The position numbers and the translations under genes are program-made. The notes under the pieces are model-generated. The model was not told the DNA's origin and did no database searches. It worked only from the letters and a program-made list of their open reading frames with translations. From assembly GCA_001970955.1 (NCBI GenBank), contig MPUH01000152.1:29721-93720 (forward strand): a stretch of DNA of 64,000 nucleotides, given 5' to 3'. Positions 29,424 to 40,539 of this stretch are shown in pieces. The DNA is from Stentor coeruleus (Eukaryota; Ciliophora; Heterotrichea; Heterotrichida; Stentoridae). The first letter of the stretch is position 1; each line of letters opens with the position of its first letter.

Positions 29424-29907
29424 GGGAGATAATTTACAAATAATAGATTTAATAAAATTTAAAGGCCTTTAAGCGATGATTTCATAAGTTAATGAATTAA
29501 ATATTATAGAATTAAATGATAAAGCATTGCAAGGAGGAAGAAAAATTATAAGTTGGCAAAGAATGAAATGGGGCCTCAGGATTAAATGAATTCTTTTTAG
29601 GGTTTATTTACAAATCAGAAAATGTGATTAGCATTTAGTAAAAAATTATAGTAAAAGGGCATTTATTTGTTTTAAAAGGAAGCTAATTACTTTTAACAGC
29701 TACACAACTATTTCAGCACATTTTTCCTTTATTACACCACAACTTCATATTCTAAAAATCTAACTGTTTATCTAATACCAATAACAACAACACAATTTAC
29801 TATAAAATCCTATTCTCCACTTCCTAAATTCTAATCAAAATAAATTTTATTATAATAAATATACCCTAATTTAATTAGCAGTAGTTTTTATTTTTAGTTT
29901 TTGAGAT

Positions 29908-30473
29908 TCATCTTTTGTGATTTTCACTCTTTTCCCTCCTCTGCTGGTTAGCCTTAACATTTTTCAGATGCACCGCATAAACTCTCCTAGCTATTTCCAT
30001 ATGCAATTCATTTACCCCTTTTCCAGACTTTGCACTACTATTAAAATGTGCTGCATTTATAGAATTCGCATATTCAATAGCTTCTTGTCCTGAAATCTGT
30101 CTTTCAGATTCACGATCACATTTATTCCCTGCAATAGCAATACTTATATCCTTATCAGCTTATGATTGAAATTCTTTAACCCAAGATTTAACTTTATTAA
30201 AAGACTCATAATCTGTAATATCATATGCTATAACAGCGCCATTTGTTTGTCTATAATAATTTGAAGCTAAAGCATGAAATCTTTCTTGACCAGCTGTGTC
30301 CCATATATTTTGACTCCATCATCTAATTGTACATCTTTTTGAATGAAATTTGCTTGGATTGTACTGATTTCATTATCATGGAATTTGTTACGGGCAAATT
30401 TTAGTGTTAAGGATATTTTGCCTACTCAACCTTTACCAAGAATAACAATTTTGAACTCTTTGAATGAATCCAT
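29908..30473 (-). pseudogene. Rab21/Rab5-group small GTPase pseudogene
   Basis: From ATG 30473 the minus strand encodes a clear Rab: MDSFKEFKIVILGKG, then after a stop VGKISLTLKFARNKF, and later [42 protein letters not shown] and [19 protein letters not shown] and the YDIT..SF..VK.WVKE stretch resemble Rab21. The gene is broken three ways: TGA at 30426-30428 inside the P-loop, a one-base frameshift just before WDTAGQE, and TAA at 30160-30162 at a position where Rab5 has Gln. A 15-nt GT-AG string overlaps the first stop, but it lacks the A at position 10 seen in all the real introns and its removal would delete the P-loop. The C-terminus also lacks the usual prenylation cysteines. The TGA at 29908-29910 ends the frame. 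Confidence 0.85.
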
Positions 30474-30821
30474 TATTATTTTTAAATAGAGAATTAGATT
30501 AGTAGGTGTTGGATTATTTTTGAGGATAAAAAGTGGATTGATAAAATTTAGATATTTTGGAAATGTGAGAATTTTAGGTTTAAGTGTTTGAAGGATTTGA
30601 ATAAGATTTTGTTTTTTGAAAAAGTTTTTTGATTTTAAATAAGTTGGATAGTGGATATAGAAATGTTTGAAAGGATCTAGATGTGATAATCTATGGGTTT
30701 ATTATAAAGGAGAAAACCAGTTTTTTATGATAAGCTAGATAAAACTAGCTTTAAAACCTTACTATCATTATATAACTCTACAAATAAATATTAAAAATTA
30801 TTTATAAGTATTTTGAAACAC

Positions 30822-32249
30822 TTATCTCGATACATGCTTCTCTGGGCCATAAGCAATTGCAAAATTCACATAAGGAACAGTATCTAATTGATAGTTATCA
30901 GTATAAAAAAGTATTTTCAGATATTTTTCAAATTTTACATCAAATTCAAAGCCTATACTTTTGCATATTTTTGTGAATTGGCTAAAGGTTATAATTTCCC
31001 TATTCCCTTTATCATTACTCTGACATTTCTTAATAAATACTTCCCAGCTTCCTTTCATAGTATTTTTGATTTTTTCATCAAATTTAATTTCCTCCTCCTC
31101 GCTTAAAACTCCCCAATCCTTTAAAAAGTGCTTGATTTTATCTTGAATATCTTTTTTCATAACTTTGGCTTTACTAATTAGCAAATATCTGCTAATTTTT
31201 TCTGCCGACTTTTTATCAAGTTGTAGTGGAGCACTAGTAAAAAATGTATATAATTCATCATAAGTATATGAATCTAATGTGAAAAGCTTTAAAAAACTTG
31301 ACAAATCAATTCTTTGTATTTGAAGGTGTAAATACATATGCTCAAGGGCAATTTTTAATTCTGAATAACTTGGAACATGTGCTGGTTTATATTTTATAAG
31401 TGCTTTTTCAAAGGCATTTTGATTAACTTTCTTATCACAAGCTATCATAAAAAATAACAGCTCAATTTCCTCTTGAGGGTTTTCAATCCCTAATCCATGC
31501 ATTCCTCTAATAAACTCTTGCAAACCAATACTTTCACAGCTATTAGGATTCATAACACACCAAATTTCATCAAATTCCAGATGGTTCACACAAGAGTTTT
31601 CATACAACTTGGCAAAAAGTTGAACGAATTTCTCTGTATCTTTAGACGTTATTTGCACACTATTTTTTCTCTCAGAAATTTTTTTTTCGCTGTTTTTTCT
31701 TGATAAATCGATTTCTTTTTCATTGTTTTCTTCGTCTAAGCCAAGCTGAGCCATGTATAATTTTTGTCTTTCTTTTAGTTTTTTGATTTTCAAGCATTGG
31801 AAAGCATATTTTTCATAGATTTTTTTAAAGTCAGGTGGAGGTTTGTTAGTAAATTCATCTATCATGATCTTGTTTTTAGTAACTTCATCTTTTAGGAATT
31901 TGTTTTCGAATTCTAGTTCTGATATTCTAAGTAATAGTTTATGCTTTTCAGGCTCAGATGAAAAAATTGTGTGTATTGATTTAGATGGGCTTAGGAGTGA
32001 GGTTATTTTCTTTTTTTCCAAGCGGATTATTTTGGCTTTTAAGTGCCTGTTTTCCTCATTTAAAACGTTTAAGTTTTTCTTAAGGTTGTAAACCTGATCA
32101 TATAGTTCCTCTTTACTGAAATAATTTGAACTTTTCATTGGGCTTGTTTGGGTTTTAATAATCATATCAATTCCTCTCGCCCCTGAGGCTAAATTTTGTC
32201 GACTTTTATACTTCAATGGATTAGAACTAAATGGCCTAATTCTTTCCAT
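30822..32249 (-). CDS. Coiled-coil and EF-hand-like protein, cytoskeletal type
   Basis: This is a 475-residue protein. After a basic N-terminus there is a conserved-looking short coiled coil (KEELYDQVYNLKKNLNVLNE followed by ENRHLKAKIIRLEKKK, about residues 45-90) and a second coil to about 185. Residues about 205-470 are helical and EF-hand-like (LEFDEIWCVMNPNSCESIGL with LQEFIRGMHGLG; later ITFSQFTKICKSIGFEFD) but lack complete calcium-binding loops. The LYDQ-type leader is common in ciliate cortical and ciliary proteins, as I recall the families; function is otherwise unknown. ATG 32249, stop TAA. Confidence 0.82.
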   Translation of the reverse strand: MERIRPFSSNPLKYKSRQNLASGARGIDMIIKTQTSPMKSSNYFSKEELYDQVYNLKKNLNVLNEENRHLKAKIIRLEKKKITSLLSPSKSIHTIFSSEPEKHKLLLRISELEFENKFLKDEVTKNKIMIDEFTNKPPPDFKKIYEKYAFQCLKIKKLKERQKLYMAQLGLDEENNEKEIDLSRKNSEKKISERKNSVQITSKDTEKFVQLFAKLYENSCVNHLEFDEIWCVMNPNSCESIGLQEFIRGMHGLGIENPQEEIELLFFMIACDKKVNQNAFEKALIKYKPAHVPSYSELKIALEHMYLHLQIQRIDLSSFLKLFTLDSYTYDELYTFFTSAPLQLDKKSAEKISRYLLISKAKVMKKDIQDKIKHFLKDWGVLSEEEEIKFDEKIKNTMKGSWEVFIKKCQSNDKGNREIITFSQFTKICKSIGFEFDVKFEKYLKILFYTDNYQLDTVPYVNFAIAYGPEKHVSR

Positions 32250-32604
32250 ATTAATTAAATATGAGATATAAATTCTTTTAGTATTTAAAAGCCCATATTA
32301 TTGTGCTGCTATTCGTTTTACACTCTAAACCATATAAAAAAATCTATAAAAAACCAATACAATCTTTCATTAAAAACCTAATTAAATCTTTTACAACCAT
32401 CATACAAACATCCTAAATCTAAACTTTTCAAACTTTTTAATAATAATCGACTAATCATCCAAAATTCTAATAAAATCATATTTTCATCAATCTTCCTTAT
32501 CTTAATAACCTTAATTCCTCCTTCAATCATAAAATCCTTTTTTTCTTCAACAATCACATCTATATAAACATGAAAATCTTATCGATATTTCCTTACATAG
32601 TTTA

Positions 32605-33081
32605 ATGACTTTTTATAAAATGGCATATATTCCTACTCGCTATGAATGCCCCATGCTAAGATCTTTGCATTTTCTACAACGTGCAAAGCATAGACGTATA
32701 GCGAGTAATTTATCTTTATTTGAAGAAAGTCCAAGGACTATTCAAGTTAATAAAAAGAAAGTTGCCCCAATTCATAGTAGAAAACTTTCTGAAGGTAATA
32801 ATTTGAGTTCTATTAGGACAAAAAAACATGTGTATTCATCAAATCGTATTTTTATAAGAGCAGTACAAAGTAGGCCAGTACAAAAAATTAAGGTTTGTAA
32901 TGATTCTGTTGGTTATAGTTTGAGAACATTTGCTTTAACTATAAATAAAGATAAAAATGCTGGCAAGAGGCCTATAAATAGTTCGATTTCAGAAAAGAAG
33001 CCTTATAAAATTAGTGTTTCTACACAAGGACAGATGAAACAAAAGGATACATCGGATTATAATCTTACCCCATGGCAATAA
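32605..33081 (+). CDS. Hypothetical basic protein
   Basis: This is a 158-residue Lys/Arg/Ser-rich protein without a recognised domain (HFLQRAKHRRIASNLSLFEE, KKVAPIHSRKLSEGNN). It is probably largely disordered. ATG 32605 is preceded by a C-rich, G-poor leader; ATG 32620 is a second candidate start a few codons in (MAYIPTRYECPM). Stop TAA. Confidence 0.65.
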   Translation: MTFYKMAYIPTRYECPMLRSLHFLQRAKHRRIASNLSLFEESPRTIQVNKKKVAPIHSRKLSEGNNLSSIRTKKHVYSSNRIFIRAVQSRPVQKIKVCNDSVGYSLRTFALTINKDKNAGKRPINSSISEKKPYKISVSTQGQMKQKDTSDYNLTPWQ

Positions 33082-33117
33082 AAATGATTATATTAATATC
33101 TTTGTAAGTAAAAATAG

Positions 33118-33249
33118 CCTATATAGTTTAATTTAAATACACAAATCTTCTCAAAAACCATCAACAGTTTTTTCAAAGTTTTAACCTATATAGTTTAATT
33201 TAAATACACAAATCTTCTCAAAAACCATCAACAGTTTTTTCAAAGTTTT
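33118..33249. repeat. 67-bp tandem duplication upstream of kinase gene
   Basis: Bases 33118-33182 recur at 33185-33249 without mismatch (unit 67 bp). There is no N between copies. The repeat ends about 80 bp before the kinase start at 33331, so its extra copy lies in that gene's 5' region. Confidence 0.9.
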
Positions 33250-33330
33250 TCAATACACAGGATTTAAAACTTCAATTTATAAACTCACATTTTATCATGC
33301 ATATGAATTTTTAGTGTGTATAATATTAGG

Positions 33331-34599
33331 ATGAAAGAAAGGCTAATGAAAGAAATAGGCCGTGATTTTAAAATTATATCTGTCCTAGGGAAAGGGGCTT
33401 TTGGTACAGTTCTCGAATGCGTGAATTTAAATGCCCATCGCTCTGTGGCTCTGAAGGTCATAAAAAAATATAAACTCACTGAAAAACAATTATTGTTTTC
33501 TATACAAGAATCCGAACTTCTAAGAAGTCTAGATCATCCAAATATAGTTAAATTTATAGACTTGCATCACACAGACTCTTTTCTTATACTCGAAATGGAA
33601 CTTCTCAAAGGAAAAAATCTGGCTGACCTTCTTTCCCATAAAAAACTTACAGAGACTGAAGCTGCGACAATAATGGAAATGATTTTAATGGGAGTTAGTC
33701 ATTTGCATAAGGTACAAGTTTTGCATAGAGATCTTAAACCTGAAAATATTATGTTTCAAGACTTAGAACAGCATAACCTAAAAATTACAGATTTTGGCTT
33801 AAGCACCAAATATACTCTAGAAGAAAGACTAGATCAAAGATCAGGAACAATGGCTTACATGGCCCCAGAGCAAGTTCTTCTAAAACAATACAGTGAACCT
33901 GTGGATATTTGGAGCTGTGGAATTATCCTCTACCAACTTTTAACAAACTCCCATCCATTAACCTCTATAAAAGTAGACTCCCAATCTTTCATAAAACTTC
34001 TCCAAAACATCAAATGGAAATTCCCTGAAAACTTCCCATCTTTAGCTAAAGATCTATTTTTAAGATGTACAAGATTCAACCCTCTAGAAAGATACACGGC
34101 AAATTTAGCTTTACAGCATCCTTTTATCACAAGAATCAAAGGAAAAATCCCATTATCACCATTAGAAGAAGTTAGACTCTATCAGGATAAATTCAAACTT
34201 AAAAAACTTATCAATACTTGCATACAATTAGTAGGTCTAACTTCAAATATCGATTTACCAGAAATATATAAAAATCGTATAAATGATCCTTTTTGTCGGA
34301 CTAGAGATACTGTAAGAAAAGACTCAGGACCTAAAAAAATGAGTTCTCTTGGGAATATTGAGATACATGCGAATGATAAAACATTGAAAAATTCTAGGCA
34401 AATCAGTCTTGCAAGTAATTATGGAAATCAGCTTTGTGTACCTAAAGCACAGGAGAAAAAAATTATGTCTAAGAGTCCAAGAAGATTTTCACATAATCGT
34501 ATGAATTCTAAGTCAATTTCTCGATCCCCTTCACCTGCAGCACCACCATTGCCCAAGACTGCAAGCAAACAGGTTAGACACAATCTTGTCATCCATTAG
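33331..34599 (+). CDS. CAMK-like serine/threonine protein kinase
   Basis: This 422-residue kinase has its catalytic domain at about 13-265. Landmarks are the Gly loop LGKGAFGTVLEC, Lys42 in VALKVI, the catalytic loop LHRDLKPENIMF (Asp134), DFG at Asp154 (ITDFGLST), the APE segment SGTMAYMAPEQVL and DIWSCGIILYQLL. All catalytic residues are intact. Domain style fits the CAMK/CDPK group, but no EF-hands follow; the C-terminal 130 residues are basic, Ser/Pro-rich and disordered. ATG 33331 is chosen because the upstream frame begins with GTG only; ATG 33346 is also possible. A 67-bp duplication sits just upstream. Stop TAG. Confidence 0.88.
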   Translation: MKERLMKEIGRDFKIISVLGKGAFGTVLECVNLNAHRSVALKVIKKYKLTEKQLLFSIQESELLRSLDHPNIVKFIDLHHTDSFLILEMELLKGKNLADLLSHKKLTETEAATIMEMILMGVSHLHKVQVLHRDLKPENIMFQDLEQHNLKITDFGLSTKYTLEERLDQRSGTMAYMAPEQVLLKQYSEPVDIWSCGIILYQLLTNSHPLTSIKVDSQSFIKLLQNIKWKFPENFPSLAKDLFLRCTRFNPLERYTANLALQHPFITRIKGKIPLSPLEEVRLYQDKFKLKKLINTCIQLVGLTSNIDLPEIYKNRINDPFCRTRDTVRKDSGPKKMSSLGNIEIHANDKTLKNSRQISLASNYGNQLCVPKAQEKKIMSKSPRRFSHNRMNSKSISRSPSPAAPPLPKTASKQVRHNLVIH

Positions 34600-35377
34600 T
34601 TTTGTATTTATATAACTAGTTAATTTGATCCTTTATGCTGATTTAATTGATAAGGTTTTTTTAAAAGTTGCTAATTTGAATTGATTGAGTTTTTGGTTGA
34701 TGATTAGGATGTGGATAGTGAGAAAATATGATTTAGAGAAGATATGAATATTATGCATTTTTTGGTTTTTAGATTGAGCGAAGGTTTTTAATGGGTGATA
34801 TGTGCTGGAGATTAGTTGATTAATAGATATAGGGTTTTTTAGTTAGGGGATATTTTGTAACATAAAAATTTAATATTTGTGCTTTTAATAAGCTTAAAAT
34901 TGCAAAGAATGATAAAATTATGTAGTTGAAAGATTATAAGATGTATGTAGATTGTTATGAATACTGTTTAAATAAATCAAGGATGATATACTGAGATTAA
35001 TAATTATATGTTAATTAATTGATATATGCTATTTTAGATTAAGCGTGATTGATTCGAGTTAAAGTTTGATATTGCTAACTCGTTTTAGGAATTTAATAAA
35101 TCCGCAACCCCTCAAATCATTAAATCCCTCATCAAAACTTCTATAATACCACCTCCCAATCCTTCAAAAAATCTTTTTTTCATCTCTTCACTTCAAAAAA
35201 GCATTCATAAAATTCCACTACAAACCCCTATTTCCAAAACCCACAATTCACAATCCTAATATCAAAAAAAACCTTAAATCCAGCATCCAAAAACCCTATC
35301 CTCAATTTAAAATCATCTCATAATTTCTATAATCTTCCCTTTTCAATAATAACCTTATTTAATTATCACTAATAAAA
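34600..35377. other. Intergenic interval with strong strand-skew switch
   Basis: No gene is seen. By hand count 34681-34860 has 50 G and 3 C on the plus strand, whereas 35101-35340 has 75 C and 3 G. The switch lies at about 35,000, between the two plus-strand genes. Confidence 0.8.
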
Positions 35378-35824
35378 ATGCATCCTAAGATAACCCTAAA
35401 AGTAAGACCAGATATGGTTTCCAATTTAAACCCCACAAGTCATTCAAGTACTCCACATCTTCCAACTTTCATATTACGAAACCCAGCAAGGCAATCCACA
35501 TTTAAAGACTATGAAAAAACTTTTTTTCACAGCCCAAAATACCTTAAACTACTGAACTCTCGTAATGTTAATCTTAACAGCTATGATAATTTACACATCG
35601 AACACCCAAAATCTATTGTAAATGATTTACCACAAATACTAAATCCGTCAAAATCTGCTAAGCATGTAAAAATATTAGCTCCATATAGCCAAATTACCCC
35701 TCGCGAAGATTATTCGAATTATAAAGTTGAAACTATGGAAATTTTTAAAAAAGCCCAGTTTAGAATCAAAAGAGCTAAGGAGTATATTAGAGTTGCTAAA
35801 CAAATCACTATTAGATATACGTAA
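35378..35824 (+). CDS. Hypothetical basic protein
   Basis: This is a 148-residue protein with no recognised domain: polar and Pro/Ser-rich at the start (STPHLPTFILRNPARQ), basic helical at the end (KKAQFRIKRAKEYIRVAKQI). ATG 35378 follows an almost G-free leader. Stop TAA at 35822-35824. A 16-nt GT-AG string overlapping the stop could add three residues if spliced, but lacks the features of the other introns. Confidence 0.65.
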   Translation: MHPKITLKVRPDMVSNLNPTSHSSTPHLPTFILRNPARQSTFKDYEKTFFHSPKYLKLLNSRNVNLNSYDNLHIEHPKSIVNDLPQILNPSKSAKHVKILAPYSQITPREDYSNYKVETMEIFKKAQFRIKRAKEYIRVAKQITIRYT

Positions 35825-37088
35825 AATTATTAATAGTAAAAAATTGTAGTTTTTATTGGACATTTAAGGAGTTATTGTTAAACAGTTTTTATCTTGAGAT
35901 AAGTTTTTTTTTGAGTTTTATTAAGGATATGATAAATAATTGTGGTATTTTATCTTCATTTTTAAAGAATTAGTTTATCAGATTTTGTTATTTGTATAAN
36001 TTTTTGAGTTTTATTAAGGATATGATAAATAATTGTGGTATTTTATCTTCATTTTTAAAGAATTAGTTTATCAGATTTTGTTATTTGTATAAGGTGGTAT
36101 TGATTATAGAATAATCTATATGTTTTTAGGTGGTAAATAGCACTTATGAAATCTATATTGCTGATTACTGATATATGATATTATACTAATAACTAGCATA
36201 AAGCAAATATTGATTATTAAACAATTTAAGTTGAACCTTTTAACACAGATAAATACAATATTTTCCCATGAAAAGCTTTGTGTAGGTATTTTCCTAATTT
36301 ATTCAAATCAATGTTAAGTTTAAAGGATAATCGTTTTTAAAGCTTACCTCATTAAGAAATAATAATTATCCAGAATTTATATCAAATTTCAATCTCCTTA
36401 GAAATCATTCTTAAACTTTAAACACAAAAATATTCCCTTTAATATTACATTTTATATACAAACTTTATTCAAAACCTAATCCAAACACCATAAAATCCTT
36501 TAAAATTTCTAAAATCCTAAGCAAAAAGCATATCAGCATAAAAAAAATATAAAACCACCAAATCTCATACATCTAAATCTGGCACACAAGCCATAGTCAT
36601 GCAAATTTTCACACATATTTCTTGAATATCACTAATCCAAACATCCAAACTCCCTCTTAAGAAATCCCCACAAACAAAATTATTCCAAGATTTTCAGCTA
36701 ATTCTCATATAAAAAACCTCTTCAGGATCTTATCTTCCTAATCCCAGCATCTATCCACAATACTTAAATCCTTATAAAATTCCCTCTAAAACCTTCTTCT
36801 GAAAATCCTAAAAATCCGCCAACATCAAACCTAATCCACATACCAAAACCTTCACAAAACTTCTCCTAAATCCTAATCTTATCCTTCAAAGTCTTCAAAA
36901 ACCCTAAAAACTCCCAGTATTTTTTCCTATCAACTGATCATTCCTCCATCTGTCCTCCAATAATTCACCTCTTTTCAACAAAAGCATCACTGATCTAATA
37001 CTCCAACATTTCATATCCCCAAATCATATCAATCAAAACAATCTTTCCTGTAAGCTCTTCAAAAACTACAGCGAAATTTTACTAATAA
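35825..37088. other. Intergenic interval, 1.3 kb
   Basis: Apart from the contig join at 36000 I see no gene. From about 36,400 to the DYRK start the plus strand is C-rich and nearly G-free (for example 21 C and 2 G in 36781-36840), a very long skewed leader of about 650 bp. Confidence 0.6.
35908..36092. repeat. Assembly join: 92-bp direct repeat around N at 36000
   Basis: Bases 35908-35999 and 36001-36092 are the same sequence, separated by a single N: an unmerged contig overlap in intergenic DNA. Confidence 0.88.
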
Positions 37089-39110
37089 ATGGCTTTAGTA
37101 GAAACTCGAAACTTTCGAATATTTAAAGTCCAAGCTGAAGATGGACAAAGACCTGAATCCCCAACAATAATGGTGATGAAATCCAAACCCCCACAACAAA
37201 CATTACAAAATTCCACACTTTTACTAGCAGAAACATATAAATCCTGCAACCCGAACTTTAATTTTAACCCATCTGAAAACCCTTCACGTCCTTTAACCAA
37301 ACCTAGCGAGCCTAAATTTAACGACTCTTACGACAATGAGCATTATCATTACATTTTGTATGTTAATGAAAAGCTGATTTCCCCTGATGGCGAATTTTAC
37401 ACAGTACTCGACACATTGGGTGAAGGAACTTTTGGACAAGTAGTTAAATGTAAATCAAGTAAAGGGGTGTTTTATGCTGCTAAGGTTATTAAAAACAAAC
37501 CAGTTTATTATATGCAAGGACTTATTGAAGTGAAAATATTGTCTAAACTTAACAAGGAACTTGACCCAAATGATGCAAATCATATAGTAAGGATGATTGA
37601 TTATTTTGTATTTCGCAATCATTTGATTATTATATTTGAACTATTGAGTTTAAATTTATATGAGTTGCTAAGAAAAAATGGTATGAGGGGGTTTAGTTTG
37701 TCATTGATTAGAAGTTTTACTAAACAAATGCTTGATGCGCTTTGTTTAATGGAGAAAGGGGATATTGTTCATTGTGATATGAAACCTGAGAATGTGCTTT
37801 TGGCTAGTGATAGGGGAATTATAAAAGTTATAGACCTAGGAAGTGCGTGCTTTGAAAATGCTACAATTTACACATATATACAATCAAGGTACTACAGATC
37901 GCCGGAGGTGCTGATTGGGTTACCTTATGGATATGAGATTGACTCATGGTCTTTAGGGTGTATTTGTGCAGAGCTATATATTGGCATTCCATTATTCCCT
38001 GGTTCAAATCTATATGAGCAGTTGCATCGAATAATCCAATGGTGTGGTTCTCCCCCACAGTCCATGATTGCTGACGGTAAATTCCGAGACAAGTTTTTCA
38101 TCCTAGACAACGGTCAATACCGCCTTAAAACCTTTGAAGAATACTCCAAGGTAAAGTTTAAATAGACTCAAAACGTGCAGCTTCCAACAATCCGAGCCTA
38201 TTTGGACATAACCAGCATTGACGATTTAGTAAATTTAGATCGAAAAATCCCCCGTGGCGAGGATCCAGAAGAACGTAAATGTTTCATTGATTTATTAAAA
38301 GGCTTATTAAAAATGAACCCAGCTGAACGTTGGACTGCATCTCAAGCAATAAATCATCCTTTTGTTCAAGGTCAAACTTTAACAAGTGAGTTTATCCCTC
38401 AACCAAGTACTTTTTATTTAGAAATCCAAAAAAGTAGAACAGCCCCAGTTGGGGCCCTTACTGGGTCTTGCCCTTCACTTCTTCAAAGAATCAGTGGAAG
38501 CCAGGATTTAACTGTACGGCCTGGCGATGTATGCTTCAGACCTTTAGTTGAAGAACTTAAAGATGAGTTTTTCACAGGTTTTGCTCATGGGAAACTCATA
38601 CAAATCAAACAACCACCAATACAGACTCAGCCTATTATTATTAATACTAACTCGGGTTATCCATTTTCTAATCTCCCTGGAACATTTCATGCTAATCAGC
38701 ATCCTAATAAAAATGCGTTTAGACCTATGCCTGATATTATAGGACCTAGGTATAATAGACCACATAGCTGTGAAGATCATGGACAAGTTCCAAGACCTTT
38801 TAGTCCATCTATTGAGAAAAGTAGATATAATAATTACACAAAAGGAAAAAATTGGAAGAAAAATAATAAATATTCGAAGGGGAAAAGCATGTCAAAGATT
38901 AGTGAGGTAATGCCTAAAGTTAAAACAGAACAGATAAGGCCTGGATCGAATGATGATAAAAAAATTATTTCTATTGATAAATTACTCAATCAGACTTATA
39001 AAGATATCAAGACAATTATAGATAAGAAGGTTGATAATGTTCGAGCTGCTGATCCTGATCCTTCTGGGTTTCTTAGTAAAATAAAAAAAGAAGCTTCTCA
39101 GCAAAAATAA
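37089..39110 (+). CDS. DYRK/YAK1-family dual-specificity protein kinase, one intron
   Basis: This is a kinase of about 668 residues encoded by 37089-38150 joined to 38166-39110. The intron at 38151-38165 removes an in-frame TAG within the kinase domain. Domain landmarks are GEGTFGQVVKC, Lys132 (YAAKVI), the catalytic loop IVHCDMKPENVLL (Asp230) and DLGSACFE. YTYIQSRYYRSPEVL bears the Tyr that DYRKs autophosphorylate, followed by EIDSWSLGCICAELYIGIPL; the domain ends around PAERWTASQAINHPF. HCDxKPEN and SRYYRSPE are DYRK/YAK/HIPK hallmarks. N-terminal (1-100) and C-terminal (about 410-668) regions are disordered, the latter basic. DYRKs act in growth and stress control; the target here is unknown. 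ATG 37089, stop TAA. Confidence 0.92.
38151..38165 (+). other. 15-nt spliceosomal intron of DYRK-like gene
   Basis: It reads gtaaagtttaaatag. Removal joins EEYSK to TQNVQLP and keeps the kinase C-lobe in frame; unspliced, translation would stop inside the domain. Confidence 0.92.
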
Positions 39111-40539
39111 TTAAAATAGTTAGTTTATTTGAAGTTATAGGCTGATATTTAGGCTTGAAATTTTGGGAATTTTCATTTATAGTTATCTAGATATTGTCTT
39201 TAATTTTATGATAGTTCTCTTGAAAGCTGTTTTCTATTTCTTATCTTCTGCGAATTTTGATGATTTCCCCCAATACTCTGATATTATAGCAAACTCTCTT
39301 TAAAGCGTTTTTTTTTTATCTGCGACTGAGGATCTGATTTCCAATGCTCAGAATTTTATCATTTTTTGTTCATAGTTATGATTTTTGTAATTATTTATGT
39401 ATATATTTACAATATAAAAACTATTATTAAGTATCATTCTATATAGCACTAGTTAAAAACACTATCATTAAGTTTAATTCATAGTCTCAATCCTAACTTT
39501 AACTTTTTCAGATATACTCTCAGTCGTTTTTTCTTTAAGATCTTGGCTTTTCTCATAATATCATCTATCAAAAGATTTTTGTTTTTATATCTATTTTATA
39601 TCTGCCCATATTTCTTTAGTCATTCCAGTCTTTTTCATAAAAGTCATTTTCTACCCTTTCACATTCTTGATTTTTCTATTTTAAGTTATTATCGATAAAA
39701 CCATATTTTATTTTCTTCTGTAGTCATACTCCCTATATTCATGTCTATAATCATCAGAGTTTTCCTTTTTATTTTGAAAACTTTTCGCTCGGTTTCTGCA
39801 ATTTTTCTCTTTTCGTTAAATAATATCATGTTCTAAGCCATATATTCAATCTTTGTTTATCTTCAACTCATATGCTAAATCCCCAATGAAATTTATATTT
39901 TCTTACAATACTATCAATTTTGAACTATTAATTAACTTTCTAACACTTTTAAAAATTTATATATTACATTTGCATATTTCTACCTTTTCTCTCAAGCATG
40001 CTAATTTCAACTTTAAATTTATGATCCCCTTCTCTATTTCTCCAATAACCTCAAGTTTTACTTTAATCCAATGATTTCTTGTCTTACATTTTTGAGGTAA
40101 TTTTTATAATCATTAATATCATCATCGCGGTTTTAACTTGAAATTCTAAGATTTTTATATGTTTATTAGCTGGATTTGTTTATTCATTGGGTCAACTACT
40201 CAGTAAAAATGCTTTTTTATATTAGATTTCAGCTTTTGAATGATTCTTACATAGTACTCAAAGTTTTCTTTATTGAATTGATATAATTAGAAATACCTTT
40301 AAGTTATGAGGTAGTCATATTGAAATTACCTGATTTTTCTTGTTTTTATGTAAAAAGGTTCAGGTCCTTGGAATTTTCATCTTGGGTTTTCTTTATGTGT
40401 ATTTGTTTATCTTAAATTTTTATGTTTTTAACCACTTTAGAATTATTTTGACTTGAATTATAAACTTTTATCATGTCACTATTAGAGTTTGGAGATCATC
40501 CTAGTTATTTTAAGTTTGTGTTTGTACTTGTTTGCTTGT

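Noticed and set aside
30422-30436. 15-nt GT-AG string over the P-loop stop in the Rab gene
   Set aside because: It lacks the A at position 10 seen in all the real introns, and removing it would destroy the P-loop; the gene also has other lesions.
35821-35836. 16-nt GT-AG string overlapping the stop of the 35378 gene
   Set aside because: It would add only three residues before another stop and does not match the local intron pattern.
39853-40074. 73-codon plus-strand frame
   Set aside because: TTG start, composition typical of pyrimidine-rich DNA, and it lies opposite the possible decayed minus-strand region.
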